A stretch of DNA of 64,000 bases from Nymphaea colorata (Eukaryota; Streptophyta; Magnoliopsida; Nymphaeales; Nymphaeaceae). The notes below the pieces were generated by a model, which searched no databases, was not told the origin of the DNA, and saw only the letters and a list, made by a program, of their open reading frames with translations. A program made the translations under genes and the position numbers. The stretch's first letter is position 1, and every line of letters starts with the position of its first letter. The stretch covers positions 34,443,706 through 34,507,705 of the forward strand of contig NC_045139.1 of assembly GCF_008831285.2 (NCBI RefSeq), in the 5' to 3' direction. This document shows, in pieces, positions 36,915-50,919 of this stretch.

Positions 36915-37200
36915 CAACATATGAGTTCTCTCTCTCCCTCTCTCTCTCTCTCTCTTATTCTTCTTCTTTGCACACACATAACTAATTTCCCCTCTCTCTA
37001 GTTCTATTTCTCTTCCTCCGCCCATCTTGTTTGCATATAAATCATGCTTGAAGGAATATAATAAAAACAAAAGAGATGCACTCGAGAGAACATAGTTTAA
37101 CATGGTACGGTACTCTATACCTACGTCCACGGTAGCTCTCAAAAATATGAGACACACACTATCTCCATCCTTTAAATAATATAGATTTTGTACAAGGAGA
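36915..37200. repeat. CT-rich tract and LTR-like fragment
   Basis: A CT microsatellite (36919-36955) is followed by a stretch (acatggtacggtactctata, ctacgtccacgg) resembling the conserved tttacgtggttcgg..cctacgtccacg segment of plant copia LTRs, also present in the LTR at 2040-2391. It is probably a fragment of another, degraded LTR. Confidence 0.4.
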
Positions 37201-40200
37201 TTTACATGTCATGTTTATCATATCAAACTCCTTGATTTCAATATTCGAAATTACATCATCTTGAGAGATTTTTGGAAAGGAATTCTGGCTCATTTGAGTA
37301 AAATCTATTTCTTTTCTCTATGTTGTCTTATTAGTATGGCATTTATTTTATTTTTTATTAATTTTTAAGATTTTTCAAGTTTTCTTTTAAATTTTCCATG
37401 TTTTTCTTTGTTTTTTTTTTCATGTTTGCCGTACTAATGAAGGGCTGGAAAGCAAAAAAGATATTTGTGACTAGTCATTATGAGAAGGCATTTATGCATT
37501 AGGGGCGGAACCAAAAATTTATGCTAGTCTTATATTTTAAATTTTCAAGAGACATCAACATATAAATAAAAAAAAATTATCTTAAAGTATCAATATAAAA
37601 GTAAGTGTCTTTGTGGCTCCATGTGAGCAGTTGCCCACACGCATCCCATAAATGCCTCTGCCCCCGTATCAGTGGCAGACATACTTGTTGGTGGTGTGGG
37701 CAATTGCCTGCATCAGCCAAACAAAAATCCTATTATAATGTTTTCAGATCACATAGTAATTATTCAAAAATTACATGTCATGCCTACACCAAACTCATGT
37801 TGCCAACTCAAGTGCCCTTCAATCAAAAAATCCAAGCACCACTGCCCTACGCACACCCATGGCAGCACTAGAAGCTTAGATTGATATATATAATGTAAAA
37901 GATGGTGAGAAGATGGATCAGCTATTACTCGTTTATGAATATGTCACAACTCTAGAAAATAACTAGTGGATGAGCCCACAGCAGACGTAAAGTTGGAGTA
38001 TAAGTATAGGTTCAACTTGTCACTTGTGTCCTCTTAGGTTGTAAATGAAGAAGATGAAGGTAAACTATGGTCACTTGTCTGTTCATCACTTAGATAAAGC
38101 GGCATGTCCCCCAAGCAAAGTTTGTTATGTGCATACCCTGGTATATAAAAAATTGTGAATAGAAGTATGTAATGATTAGAATATTTAAGCCGGAGACCTC
38201 ATTTACAGTGAATGGCCACAGGGACCAATAAAAAAAAGAAGTGAAAAAGTTAAAAGTCTAAAATTCCTTTTTGCAAAATCTCCAAAATACTCCAACTCCC
38301 CCTTTTTTTTGTGGTGTATGTTTGTTCCATGAACCATCCTAATGCACACGACTCGATCTTGGCATGTCCTCTAGTTATCAAATGAATCGAATGTGACAAC
38401 TCAACTTTAAGAAGTTTCATGAACTTCATCACTCTTAGCAGCTGTGGCTGTTATTCGTTTCTAATTCAGTCTGGTTATCATAAAAACCGATGCATTTTTA
38501 TAATCCTATTTTCACAATGTGAAAACAAAGGTAAGGAAAAAAAATTATTCAAAACAATGTCATACTTAACAAGAATGTAAGAGTATGTGCTATGTTTTAT
38601 AGCAAGTAAATATACCAAAAATTAAGCAAATTATTCGCTTAATTTTCAACCGTCCCCTAGGCAAAAATTTTGAAAATTACGTCGAGAGAAGAATCCCTGC
38701 TAACAATTTAAAAATTAATTATGCACATCTAAATTAGAATTGAACAACCACTTGAAATCAAACAAGGGGATAATGAACAAGTCTGTTGAGCTCTCTGTTT
38801 CAGCATTTGGATGTGATGGTAAAATGAATGTGATAATTTATCTTGCTGTGAATCTTTGTCAAGAAGGCTTAGTATCTATTTTCAATCAGTTCAAATTAGT
38901 CACAAATATCGTTAAACGAAAAGGTTTTTTTCAAGTACAATAAGCAAGTTTGAAAAAAAGAAAAAAGGGAAAATACAGTAAATTTTTAAAATTTTTAAAA
39001 ATTTTAAAAATTAAGAAGAAAATAAAATAAATGACAAACTAATAAAAAACATCAAAAATAAGTAGATAAGTAATAAGTAAAAACTAAAAAAAATGAAACA
39101 AGCAGTTAACATTAAAAAATGTTTATAAATGTGTAAAAAAGGAAAAAAGACGCAAACATTCACACATCTTTTCCAGTTTGGGGATTTATAAAAAAGCCTG
39201 TATTTTTTACTGTTTTATTCGACCTATTTTTCAGGTTTTTAAAACATTTTTTACAAAAAAAAAAAAAAGTGTTTTTGTAACTATGGTTCAAACAGATTTC
39301 AAGAGTCTGAAGATTTGGTGAAATGTTGATCTGACTGGTAGAAAAATGTTGCTTTCGGTGTACCCATATATTACCTCTATTAATATGTAAAGTCGACCCA
39401 AGGAGCAGCATATGCATCATATGATCCAAAATGAGAACGGAGAAATATTTTACTTCTTCACAGGGACACAGGTGTGCTAAAATGAGGGTGATTAAGTTGT
39501 CCTTCTAAAGCTTACGTACTGATGGTGATTTCTGTCCATTTGTGTCTCATAATTTTCTGATGAACTTGTATGATGGCTAGAAGTAGACAATCAATGTGAG
39601 CAAACAGTTAGAACAAAAGCTGTTTGCAAACTCCTTTCATGTATTAATGCACCATTTACTTTGTATAATGCATGCTTGAAGGAACGTAACACTGCTGGTT
39701 GAGATGATTGCTGCAAAGACGACGTGTCATCAGTTTGATTCCTGTGGATGCTACTCCCCACGAAATCGCAAATCGTACGCAGCACCACAATTACCCAAGT
39801 CCCCAAACAGACCTCAAGCGCCAAAGGCAGGGGATTAGGGGGAGGGTTCGACTTCCAAGGTTGCTCACCCCTGCTTTATGTACATTTGATGTGTCTGACA
39901 TTTTCCAAGTGTTTTTCTTTGCTGTATATCTTGTTTATTTGTTCCTCAATATTTTCAAGTGAAATTGAGTTTGTGGGCAATTTCTTTTGTTTATTAATGT
40001 GTTTATATCTTGTCCTTTATTTGATTAGGGACAATCACCACAAGTGTAACCTAAATGAAGAAAACATTCAGTGATGCTATATCAACACCTATAACGCATC
40101 TATTATGCCACAAAAAGGCCTATATTGCACCACATATAGTAATTAAACCGCTTCTTAATGTTGGGTTTGTGTTACTGAACATTATTGGTAGCATGGTTTC

Positions 40201-40429
40201 TGCGTCTAAATATGAGACCAAATTCATTCTGCCATAATAGACACAATATCTGATATTTCTAGAATGAAGAACAAATAGATTAATTTCCTAAGAAGATAAT
40301 TAAACAAGTTTCCATTAGAAAGAGAGAGAGAGAAGAAGATGGGGATCACACACTCATTTTCCCTTAAAGCAATTTGATGCATTGATCTAAAACAAAATTT
40401 TTTGTTCCTAGAATCTTAAATAAGCATGT
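37201..40429. other. Upstream flank of unit 2 and unit 2/unit 3 junction; no gene
   Basis: Holds the blocks equivalent to 12300-12900, 19871-21387 and 21388-22029 of unit 1, here in their uninterrupted order. That makes it the reference for the insertions in unit 1. It contains the SINE at 39681-39890, and ends at the site occupied by copia in the other units. A 67-codon open frame at 38740-38943 is not conserved in the other units. Confidence 0.6.
39681..39890 (+). repeat. tRNA-derived SINE (unit 2 copy)
   Basis: Counterpart of 21092-21300: A-box-like gtaacactgctggttgagat, B-box-like agtttgattcctgtgg, then the same GC-rich body. Confidence 0.6.
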
Positions 40430-41192
40430 AGACTGAACCAGGTTCCTAGAAGTCTCAACTCCATGATAGAGAAACGTAACAGAGACATTTTTGCTTGGGA
40501 CAAAGGCAACAAATTAAATGAAGTCCAAGCAGGGTTTTGCTGCAGCTCACTTGTAGCCATTGAGGGGTACATGGTTACTTGATTACCTTGTATTTAAGAT
40601 CCAAGTTTATTTAAGATCTTAGAATTTTAAAGCTTAGGATTTTAGATCCTTAATTTGTAACATGAATATAAGATCTTATATATGTTTGGATGATACAAGA
40701 ATTAACAATCCAGCCTTAACAATTCTTGCACAAATTGAAGGAACGTGGAATACAACAGACAAATGCCAACCAAAATAGATTATCACCTGTTTGACATTTT
40801 GTTCAACATTATTGCCCGTCATCCGTGCTTTATTAATTAGTAACATGAAGTTACATGAATGGACCGTAATAAAAAACTTATTAACTTTATAAAGGATGAA
40901 ACGGACAATTGATTACTGTTTGAATATGAAAGTAGTTGAAATATCAAAACCTTGTGGCCAAAAAGCAATAGCAGACAACTGCTTCAAAAGGGTTCATGAG
41001 ATAGCGACTAGCTCTTCAAACTGATGGTTGATGAGGTCGTCTCCTTTCCTCCATCTGTTAATTTGGCTCCAACAACCTTCTGCCATTCCAGTACCTCCAT
41101 TGACCAGCAAGGCTAAGCCAAAGACAGAATGAACTCATGACTGTAGTTCTGAGTACCGTGCACTGCACCAAATCTCCAGTCTGTTTCCTTCA
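40430..41192. other. 3' flank of MATE copy 3; no gene
   Basis: Matches the flanks of copies 1 and 2, with an extra piece at about 40520-40680 that includes repeated agatcttag/ttaagatc words. Nothing coding is seen. Confidence 0.55.
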
Positions 41193-42529
41193 TCATTTCC
41201 CTGAAAGGGACTGTGGCTTGTGATCTTGCCAAATACTAAGACGATTTTGTGCTTTCTGGACCTAAAAGAAGTGAACTCCCGAGAGGAAAGTGAGGAACGG
41301 AAAAGAAATTTCCCTTCAATGTAATTCATGACATGAGAAGCGAAGCATGCAAGAATCCATAACATGCCCCATGTACATGTTTAACAGCAAACAACACAAA
41401 ATATAGCTTATGTTCAAAGGGGTTGCAGCCACAAATCTGTCTTAAGTATTACAGATCACAAACCAAAAAATATCGTTTTATTAGATCTAGATCCAACACT
41501 AAATTCATGGATTTATTTAGAACTAAACCCATTGCTAGTTGGATCTCAACCTCGATCCAATATTAAAACAATATTTTGATCAGACATGATCCCAAATTGA
41601 TAAGTCAGTTTGGGTTCCCACATAAACAGATATGCATTGACTAATTTTTAGAAGGAAGTGTACTAGAGTTTGAAGTGTACCTCTTTGTACCAGTCTGTTC
41701 GATAAGTCACCAACATTAGAATGAGGGTCTGCATTACAGTCCCTCCCAACATTGCAGACCATATTCCCTGCATCACATCCACACATGCTCATGTCATGAT
41801 TCACATGAGTATTTGAAGAAGTGGGCATTAGAGTAGTGCACCATCATACGTCTAGAAGTGGGCATCAGGCCGGTACCCAAGAGGCAGGGCCAAGCCTCAA
41901 GCTTGCATTGCAAGCAGTCTGGCTGTGCCCAGGCAGCAGTCATGGGCTGCAGCCCAGCTCAAGCCTGACTTCTTATGGGGTCAGGCTGGGCATCAGGTAC
42001 GAAGGCCCTGGTATAAGTTGCCCCTACGAATTAACTTGCATCTGCAGTACCCGCGAATTGAATATGGTTTTGGCTTAAAGCAAGCAAAGTAGCACGCAAT
42101 ATTGAACATGGAAAAGAAGCAAGAACGTGACAATGAACTTGAGAGAAACGCTGAACATTCAACCACAGAAAGTTTTAAGTAAAAGTGAGATCAGGATAAT
42201 GGCTGGTGTCTTGCTTCTTTTCCTTGGCAATGACCCCTCTCAGCTTAGTTTTAAGTAACATTCAACACACTGACATTGACCCCTCTCACCTTAGCGCCTT
42301 GGTCGAATTTGAAGCTGAGCAAAGCGCCAATGGGATGCCTACGATGTAGTAGCACCCAACGATCACGTAAGCCACAAATGCTTGCCGCCCGCAGCCGACG
42401 GCAACCCCTATTATATATGCTCATGTTGGAAATTAAGAAAAAATCGAAGAAAGATATCCAAGAAAAGTACTGAAAATAATGGAATCGTATTGCAACAAGC
42501 AAAGTTTGTAAATTCTACTGAGTCTTAGA

Positions 42530-42675
42530 ACTATTGCGTGAGTGGGAGGAGAGCCTCACCCTCGAGTGAGATCCCCTTTGCTGAACAAAGGAAGGGGGAC
42601 GCACTGATTCGAACCAGCAACTGGCTGCCTACCAGCCACTGATTTCATTGGTGCGCCAGTACCCCGTGGGGCAAA
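42530..42675 (-). repeat. tRNA-derived SINE-like fragment in MATE intron 5 (unit 3)
   Basis: Counterpart of 4330-4470 and 27945-28085, with ctggttcgaatcagtgcgtc on the minus strand. Confidence 0.5.
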
Positions 42676-43405
42676 CCTGAACTATATAATTTTTCTAGAA
42701 AATCACAATTTTGTCTAAGCATGTCAACCATTTGTATTCGTACTCAAATTTGGATCATCTTTTAGCAATGAATTCAGATCCAGCTAACAGTACAAGAACC
42801 CACACCTCTACGCATCCCCACGGCATCTTTATATTGGTATTCCTTTTTGGGTGGTTATGGAACTTTAGTATCAGCATTAAAGTTCTACCTATTTAGGTGG
42901 AACTTTAATGCCTCCTATAATTTTTCAAGTCATCAAACAATATATGGTACATATAATGTGAAACTTTTGTTCCGCCTGAAAGGTACCTGATGTTAAATAT
43001 TCTACCATTCTATTATGCACACCTGGTGTGCATAGAGATATATAATGAGTAAATTACCCTTATCAAAGTGAAAAAAAAAAGTTTTTAGAAAGATAAAAAG
43101 GGAATTGTAGAAAAAAAAAGCTAAGACTCTAATAAGTATACTTCATTATGAAAAATACCGACCCTTCCGGACCCTCCTCATTTTAGTTGGGTGTATATTT
43201 GTTGAGTGCAAAGGGTGTCAATCTCATTTAGTACAATGTATTCAAATGTTACCTTAATATCGGAACATGTTTTGATATCAAAGTTGGTTGTGAAGCTGCA
43301 TTAAAGCAATATGAACAGTTTAACATGCAATACAAACATTTTAGCATGTTTACAAAATCCAATTAAATGAATTCGAAATTTGATTTATGATTAGATATTA
43401 TCATA

Positions 43406-45660
43406 CTACTAGAACATTAGAGGTTCGAAGAGAGAGAGGGGCATAGGGTTAGGGTTCCTCTGGTGGCCGGCCGGTTTGAATGGCTATCTGGGCCTGATTG
43501 GAAATCGAAGGAGACCTTCTCGCTCCAGTTGGTGGTGAGGAGATGGATTGTAGTGTGTAGGAAGAAGGAGGAAATGGTGGCACTCAACCATTGTTGACTA
43601 AACTTAACAAGAAACATCTGCAGCTAAGGGTCCCCCCTAGGCATCCATTATTGAAGGGGAAAAGCTTGATGATGAAGATGATCTGAAAGAGGTAGAAATT
43701 CGAGAGATGGACGGCAATAAGGTGTTGTTCGTCCCCAAATCAGATCATGAAAAGCTTAAAGCCCCTTTCCTGTTTACAGCTACTGCAATGCTTTCAGGTG
43801 GTCTCACTTGAAATGGGTTAGACTATAGATTCATATTTTCTTCCCATCGTTCTCTTGGGGCTGGCTAAGCCCGATCAAGTTCTCATAAGCTGGTAAGGGC
43901 TTGCTTCTGGTAAGGGCCTCAAATGAGGCTGATCTGCAAATGATTCTTGCTCTTGGCCCCTGGAAAGTGGGGGGCAAGTCCTGGTTGCTAATCGGCAGCA
44001 ACTTGGAATGCCTTTGGAAGTTGAATCGTCAAGTAGGGTCCGCATTTGCGTGTGGCTTCCTGATCTCCCGGTAGAATGTGAGGAATTGAAGCAATCTCCC
44101 ACTATAGATACTGCTGGAATAGATGATGGTAAGACGTGGATGACAGTTACAAGCCTGAAATGCCAGTCCTTCCTTTTCCCTGAATAAAACTACAGGTTCA
44201 GCTAATCAGGTGAACAGATTTTCAGCCCTACAAGCAGGAGGGTGTTACTGCTGGGGAGGGATGGACTAGTTGTGAGCTTCTCCATGAGCATGTGAAAAGG
44301 AGACCTACTCAAGCCAAGGAGGTGTGCCCGAAAGTGGTGGATCATGACAGGTTAAGTAATAGAGCGGATGCTCCTGCCGTAACTAAGGTGGCGGCTAGCG
44401 GAAGCATCCTTCAAGCTCAGCTGGGTGCCGATTCTATGGCTATAGATGAGTCCTATGGTCACTCAATTGATGTAATGGTCTCTCACCAGAAAAGCTCTGG
44501 AGAAGAAACGCTAGTTGAAAAACAAATCTACCAGCTCATTTAAGAAGAGGCCCAGCAGCCATCTTCAACTAGAGAAGCTCTTCACTGATCTATATGTCTC
44601 TTGCTCAGATGCGAGCCTGCTCTTTCCTCAACCCATGATCCACTCTAGCTTCACTGCAACTGAAGCCAAGGCCTCCTCAACTGCTGAAGATTGGGGTGAT
44701 CAGAAAATTAGTTTACCTGTACTTAAAGAAGAGAAAAAAATCCAAATGAATGAAAAGGATAACACCCCTTGTAGTGAAGAGCTGGTAGGGTGTAGCAGTG
44801 AGTGCAGCGTTCTTGTTGGGGCGTAATGCTCGTTGGCTGGTCGGCGTCACTAGCCAGCACAATCTTTAACTTATTTTTAAGCATGCTAACCCAGAGATTG
44901 CACTCCCCTCTAATACAAAATTGTACGACACTGCTTTGGAAAAGCTTAGCTTGAGGTTTCCTAAATGTCACTATTTCCAAGATTCATCTCAATGGACAAT
45001 GGGCCAAAGGTGGTTCATTTCCTCTGTCGTAGCAAGTCTAAATCTATGTGCGTTAAAATCAACCTTAGTAATAAGGCTTATGATAGAGTGAATTTGTGGT
45101 TTACAGAGAATTGGCTTACTTTACTAGGCTTTTGCTCCAATTAGATCAGGCGACTGTTATGTCTACAATGACCTCTGCTCTACTCATTAATGGCAAGGAA
45201 GGTTCATGGTTTCACACCAGAAGGGGGCTGTGGCATGGAGACACCTGTTCATCGTTACGATAAAAATTCTTAGCCGAAAGCGCGCTGGCTTATTTGTAGT
45301 TGGGAATGATCCGTGGTCCCAAGGTTAGATCGTTAAGCTTCATTTGTTCCTCCTTTTTATGCTGACAATTTTTTCTTTTTTTATTGAAGGGAAAAAAAGT
45401 TTTTCTAGGCCTTAAGGATTGCCTCTCCAAGTTTGAGGCCGATTTGGGATTCAAGGTTAATCCCAACAAGACCTCTGTTTTTTTCTTCAACTTTTCTGAG
45501 TAGGAATGCAACAGACTATGTGCTATCATGGGTTGGAAAATGGGCAATTTATCTACTAAACATTTGGGCCTTCCTTTCCAAATTCAGGTTATCACAAAGA
45601 GAATGTGGGCATATAGTGATTAAAGTTAATCAAAAGCTTGCCGGCTGGACCCATTGTGTG
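43406..45660 (+). mobile_element. L1-type LINE fragment
   Basis: On the plus strand the first half carries a DUF4283-like ORF1 piece (about 43650-44100; GKGLLLVRASNEADLQMIL then ALGPWKVGGKSWLL). The second half carries LINE reverse transcriptase: NKAYDRVNLWF with LTLLGF (about 45070-45140), SALLINGKEGSWFHTRRGLW (about 45175-45235), an ADNFFFF-like position of the catalytic box where DD has become DN (about 45362), VNPNKTSVFF (about 45460), and LGLPFQ..ITKRMW (about 45570-45610) ending at NQKLAGW. The endonuclease is mostly missing, there are many stops, and there is no poly(A) end. It is therefore a truncated piece, not a standard 3'-anchored LINE insertion. Confidence 0.85.
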
Positions 45661-47992
45661 AACCAAAATCATGTTATCATCATCTATTGATTAAGAGCAA
45701 GTTCTGAACAAGATAACTTTACGAATAAAAAATTACAGAGACAGTTATCTTTGGTTCACACAATCGGCAACTCAAAAGCCAGTGATGCGAAGCTGCCGTG
45801 TGATGGATTACGACTGAACGGTTCTCTCTTTCTTCTCTCACTGACGAACTTTAGCAGATCTGAAGCGAAATTAATCAAGTTGCCAAATTTACAATTACAG
45901 ATTAGGTTTACAACCGGCTGTACTTTGCGCAGAAGGACTTATAAGGCCACACCTCCAATTAACTAATGCATGTACGTTCAAACAGTGAATAAATAATAAC
46001 ATATTAATAGTAATAGCAAAGTACTGTTGAAAGATGCCCACATTAACAGAGACCAATATTTACATTTTAGTGCAATCAATTTTCTCCTCCCCTCTCTCTC
46101 TTTCTTTACGGTCAAGCTAACCTTTTTTAGTGAGTATAATGAGTATTTTATGATTTTATCATGTTGTATGGCCTAGAGTTGAAGCCCCTACCTTTTCGTG
46201 TCTCAAAGTCACTACTTGGCGATGCTTCAACTTGCATATTGCTGCTCTAACTTTTCTAAGGGCTTAATGCCACCGAAACTCCAAACTAAGACAGAAGGCG
46301 GCCACCTCGATCTCTCTCTGCTCTCATTCTCTCTCCCTCCCCCAGCCCAACCCCCCTCTCTTTGTCAATGATTCTATAATGTTTTTATTTTATCGTTTGC
46401 CAATGTTTTGCTGCATAGCAATCATCAAAATGGAAGCCATAACTAGTTAGTAGCTTTCAGATGAGTGAAAAGCTAATCCTACCACTTAAGCGAATGCGGA
46501 AGCCCTTCCTGTCCCCTCATTTCCCGACCAGCCATAACTAGTGGCTTTTGAGGTGGTGCGAGGAGAAGCGCATGGATCTCCAACTCACTCAACACTTCTC
46601 AAATCCTATTTCAAGACTTTCATCAAATGAGTATTCCTGAAAAACTATTTTGTGGAGCAACTAAATGACACAAAAAGTATCTAAAGGACAGGTGAAATCA
46701 AAATGAAATAAACAAGAAAGAAAGAACCGATGAGCTTACAAATGAGGTCAGCCTGTCCAAGGATACGTCAACTTATTTTAATCGAATTGGATGTATCCTT
46801 GCGTATATTCACCAATTTATTGGATGTTTCAAATATGGATTAAAGAAAAGTTACTATATCTGAATCCAATCTTAAGTTCACAGTCTGAATAGGTCTCTTC
46901 GATTTACTTTTGGATCTGGGCCCAACCATATCTGAACAAAGAACATGTAACTCTAGTTGTCTAAAATCACTCAGCTCATTTATGACAGTTAGAGTGAAAA
47001 GTAAGGAAAAAATGTGATAAATAGTTTCGTCGTTTGGTATTATTTTAAACATTTTTTTCTTTATTTTTTTTCTCAGACTGTCCATATGATGGATCAAAAC
47101 TGAGTAACTCTAGATAGGCAAAGTTCTCATTAAGTTACTCATCTATACTGATATGTTAATAATTGACTTTGAAAATATATAGATATTGGTTACAGGATAT
47201 TTTGTTTAAAATTGAATGCAAGTACAAATCTGAATTTGGTTGGATGTTCATCAAAACCCGAATCTAAATCCAAACAAATTTCTTGATCGGATGCAAATTT
47301 TGTTTTCATATACAACCTTTTCTGCAGTAATTTCATTGAACGATCTATTAACCTCCGGCGTGATCATTTATTCTTGGTCCAAATCCTTGCATTGGTGGTA
47401 CGATGGAGATGGAAGCAGCCAACCTTCTGATTGGCTGGAACTTGGCCGATACCGTGATGCACATTGAATTATGAAAAGGATATTATAAAAAGTAATTTGA
47501 AACACATTAAATAAAAAATATTTTTAAACAATTAATTAAAAATTCTTAAAAATGTTTTTAAAATGATAGAAACACCACCAAATGGGTTTCTGCTTGTCAT
47601 GGATTCGATTCAAAGAAAAGAGAGGGAGAGGTAGAGACTCTGTAATTACCATCAGACCGACCGAGGGCGAAAACTTGGATGCCGGTGTTACCGAGGGAGG
47701 CAGCGGCGAGCTCGAGGTTGCCGAGGTGGCCGGAGAAGATCCGGGTAGCCATGGACATGACGTAGTTGAGCATGTAGACGAGAACGGCGGGGCCGGCGAG
47801 GTTGCAGAGCAGCCGGAGCTCAACCCAGGTCGCCGCTCGCATCCGGTGCAACCACGGCACGCCGTCGTCGTTCAGGATGCTCTCCAGCTGAGCACTCCAA
47901 GTTGGTGCCGCCGGGACAGGAATCTTTCCATCTATGGTCTGCTGCACCAGAAGTGGCTCCTCCATATCAATCTGCCCAACTCCGGAATTCAT

Positions 47993-50919
47993 GGCGATCG
48001 ATGGTGATGGACTATGAGCTGCTCAAGCTGCTTTATATCCTTTCTCTTCCGTCTTCTCGCTCTGCTTAATGATTTGTGGATCACAAGGCAGCCAGATAAG
48101 TTGGCCTATCTACCAGTCTTGGCCGTCCACGAGAACGGTTCAGATTGCAGTCAAATTCAGCTTTTTTAACAAATGAAATTGAATTCTATTAGTCTCACTG
48201 ATATTGTTACATTTATACATGATTCAACATTTACATGTAATCAGTTTGAATTTTATGATCACATTTCAATCAATTCAGATCATACAATGAACTACATATG
48301 AAATCCCAATCGAGCTAGTAATTAGATCGAAGCTTTTATTCAATGACTGCATAGTCTGCAAATGGCTGAAAGAGCATGGGAGATAGTGGCAGCAGGATAT
48401 GCAGAGAAGCCATTGGAGAGACTATGATGTATATATAATATATACTTGAGAGCCTCCTGAACCACCGAAATAAGAATAACAAAACCCAAGAGACCCACAG
48501 CCAAGCGACTTTCTCTTAACTAAATTGTTCGGAAAGATTGGAAACAATGAAGTTTCGTTCATAATCTAAAGCAGAAAAGGCGATGTTCCATCAGCAAACC
48601 AAATTAGATACATAGCCACAAAACACCTGTTTTTAAAAAAAAAATGCGTTAAAATTTGAAAAACAAGTCAACTGAACAAAATTCTTGTTTTTTTATGTTA
48701 TCTTATTAATTTCACATTTATTTTGTTTTTTATTAATTTTTAAGATTTTTTAATTGTTTTTAAAATTTTCCATATTTTTCTTTGTTTTTTTTCATGCCAG
48801 CCGTACTGTACCTGATAAAGGGTGTTGGGGAAACTTGGAACGCGAAAAAGATATTTTGTTACTAGTCCAATGTGCCAACTCAACTTTAAAAAGTTTCATG
48901 AACTTCATCACTGTTAGCAGCTGTGGCTGTTCTTCCTTTCTAATTCAGCCAGGTTATCGTAGAAACTGATGCATTTTTATAATACTATTTTTCACAATGT
49001 GAAAACAAAAAGTAAGGTAAAAGAATTTATTCAAAAAAATGTCATACTTAAAAGTAAGAGTCTGTGCTATGTTTTATAGCAAGCAAATATACTAAAAATT
49101 AAGCAAATTCTTCTCTTAATTTTCAACCCTCCCCTAGGCAAAAATTTTCAAAATTATGTATAGAGAAGAATCCCAGCTAACAATTTAAAAATCGACTTTG
49201 CACATCCAAATTAGAATTGAACAATTACTTGCAATCAAACAAGGGGAAAATGAACAAGTCTGTTGAGCTCTCCGTTTGAGCGTTTGGATGTGATGGTAAA
49301 ATGAATGCGCCAATTTATCTTGCTGTCAATCTTTGTCAAAAAGGCTTAGTATCTATTTTCATTAAACTCAAATCAGTAACAAATATCGCTAAACGACAAG
49401 GTTTTTTTCAAGTACATTACACAAGTTTGAAAAAAAAAAGAAAAGAAAAGAAAATACGGTAAATTTTTAAAAATTTAAAAATTCATAAAAATAAAAAAGA
49501 AAATAAAATAAATGACAAACCAATAAAACAACGTCAAAAATAAGTAGATAGGTAACAAGTAAAAACTAAAAAAATGAAACAAGCAGTTAACATTAAAAAA
49601 ATGTTTAAAAAATGCGTAAAAAAGGAAAAAACATGCAAACACTCACACGTCTTTTCCAGTTTGGCGTTTTATAAAAAAACAATATTTTTTACTGTTTTAT
49701 TCGACTTATTTTTCAGGTTTTTAACACATTTTTTACCAAAAAAAAAAGTGCTTTTGTAACTATGGTTCAAACAGATTTGAGGAGTCTGAAGATTTGGTGA
49801 AATGTTGAGCTGACTGGTAGAGAAATGTTGCTTTTGATGAACCCATATATTACCTCTATTAATATGTAAAGTCGAGCCAAGGAGCAGCATGTGCATCATA
49901 TGATCCAAAATGAGAACGGGGAAATATTTTACTTCTTGACAGGAACACACCTGTGCTAAAATGAGGGCGATTAAGTTCTCCTTCTAAAACTTACGTACGG
50001 ATGGTGATTTCTGTCCATTTGTGTCTCATAATTTTCTCATGAACTTGTATGACCGCTAGAAGCAGACAATGCAAGCAAACAGTTAGAACAAAAGCTGTTT
50101 GCAATCTCCTTTCAGGTAATAATGCACCGATTCGCTTTGTATAATTGCATGCTTCAAGGGACGTAATACAGCTGGTTGAGATGATTGGTGCATTGACGGT
50201 GTGTCATCGGTTCGATTCCTATGAATGCTACTCCTCGAAACTGCAAATCGTACATAGCCCCACAATTACCCAAGTCGCGAAGAAGTCTTTAAACCTCAAA
50301 GGCAGGGGATTGGGGGAGGCTTCGGCTTCCGAGGTTGCTCACCCCTGGTTTATGTACACTTGATGTGTCTGACATTTTCCAAGTGTTTTTGTTTGTTGTA
50401 TATGTTGTTTATTTGTTCATCAATATTTTTAAGTGAACTTGAGTTTGTGGGCAATTTCTTTTGTTTATTTATGTGTTTATATATTGCCCTTTATTTGATT
50501 AGGGACAAAGTGTAGCCTAAATGAAGAAAACATTCCGTGATGCTATATCAACACTTGTAACTCATCTATTATGCGACAAAAAGGCCTGTATCGCACCACG
50601 CATAGTAATTAAACCGCTTCTTAATGTTGGGTTTGTGTTACTGAATATTGTTAGTAAAATGGTTTTCCGTGTCTAAATATGAGACCAAATTCATTCGTGC
50701 ATAGTAGACACAATATCAGATATTTCTAACATGAAGATCAAATAGATGAATTTCCTAAGAAGATAATTAAGGAAGTTTCCAATAGAAGGGAGAGAGAGAG
50801 AGAGAAAGATGAAGAAGAAGAAGAAGAATAAGAAGAAGAAGATGGGGCTCCCACACTCATTTTCCCTTAAAGCTATTTGATGCATTGGTCTAAAACGAAA
50901 TGTTGATTTAGTAGTTCAA
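47993..50919. other. Upstream flank of unit 3; no gene
   Basis: Blocks equivalent to the upstream flanks of units 1 and 2 (48330-48850, 48875-50450, 50455-50910). Close to the ATG a deletion joins gatggtgatgg directly to actatgagctgctc, removing the 5' UTR and promoter segment seen in unit 1. An AGA/AG microsatellite lies at 50790-50840. Confidence 0.6.
50158..50360 (+). repeat. tRNA-derived SINE (unit 3 copy)
   Basis: The best preserved copy: an A-box-like taatacagctggttgagatg and an exact B box ggttcgattcc at 50209-50219, about 35 bp apart, followed by the shared GC-rich body. Confidence 0.65.

Larger units (their letters stand above)
41193..47992 (-). pseudogene. MATE transporter copy 3, exons 2-4 lost
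   Basis: Exon 1 (47650-47992), exon 5 (42290-42407), exon 6 (41681-41767) and exon 7 (41193-41261) are recognisable. Exon 1 is 343 nt, 4 nt longer than in the other copies, with a duplication near its 3' end that changes AYGLM to ALGRSD and shifts the frame. Exon 5 has a 1-nt deletion (118 against 119 nt). The interval that holds exons 2-4 in copy 2 (about 29286-32453) is replaced by 2.25 kb of LINE sequence (43406-45660). Three independent disabling changes make this a clear pseudogene. Confidence 0.92.

Noticed and set aside
38740-38943. 67-codon frame in the unit 2 flank
   Set aside because: The homologous stretches in units 1 and 3 are broken by stops and frame changes.
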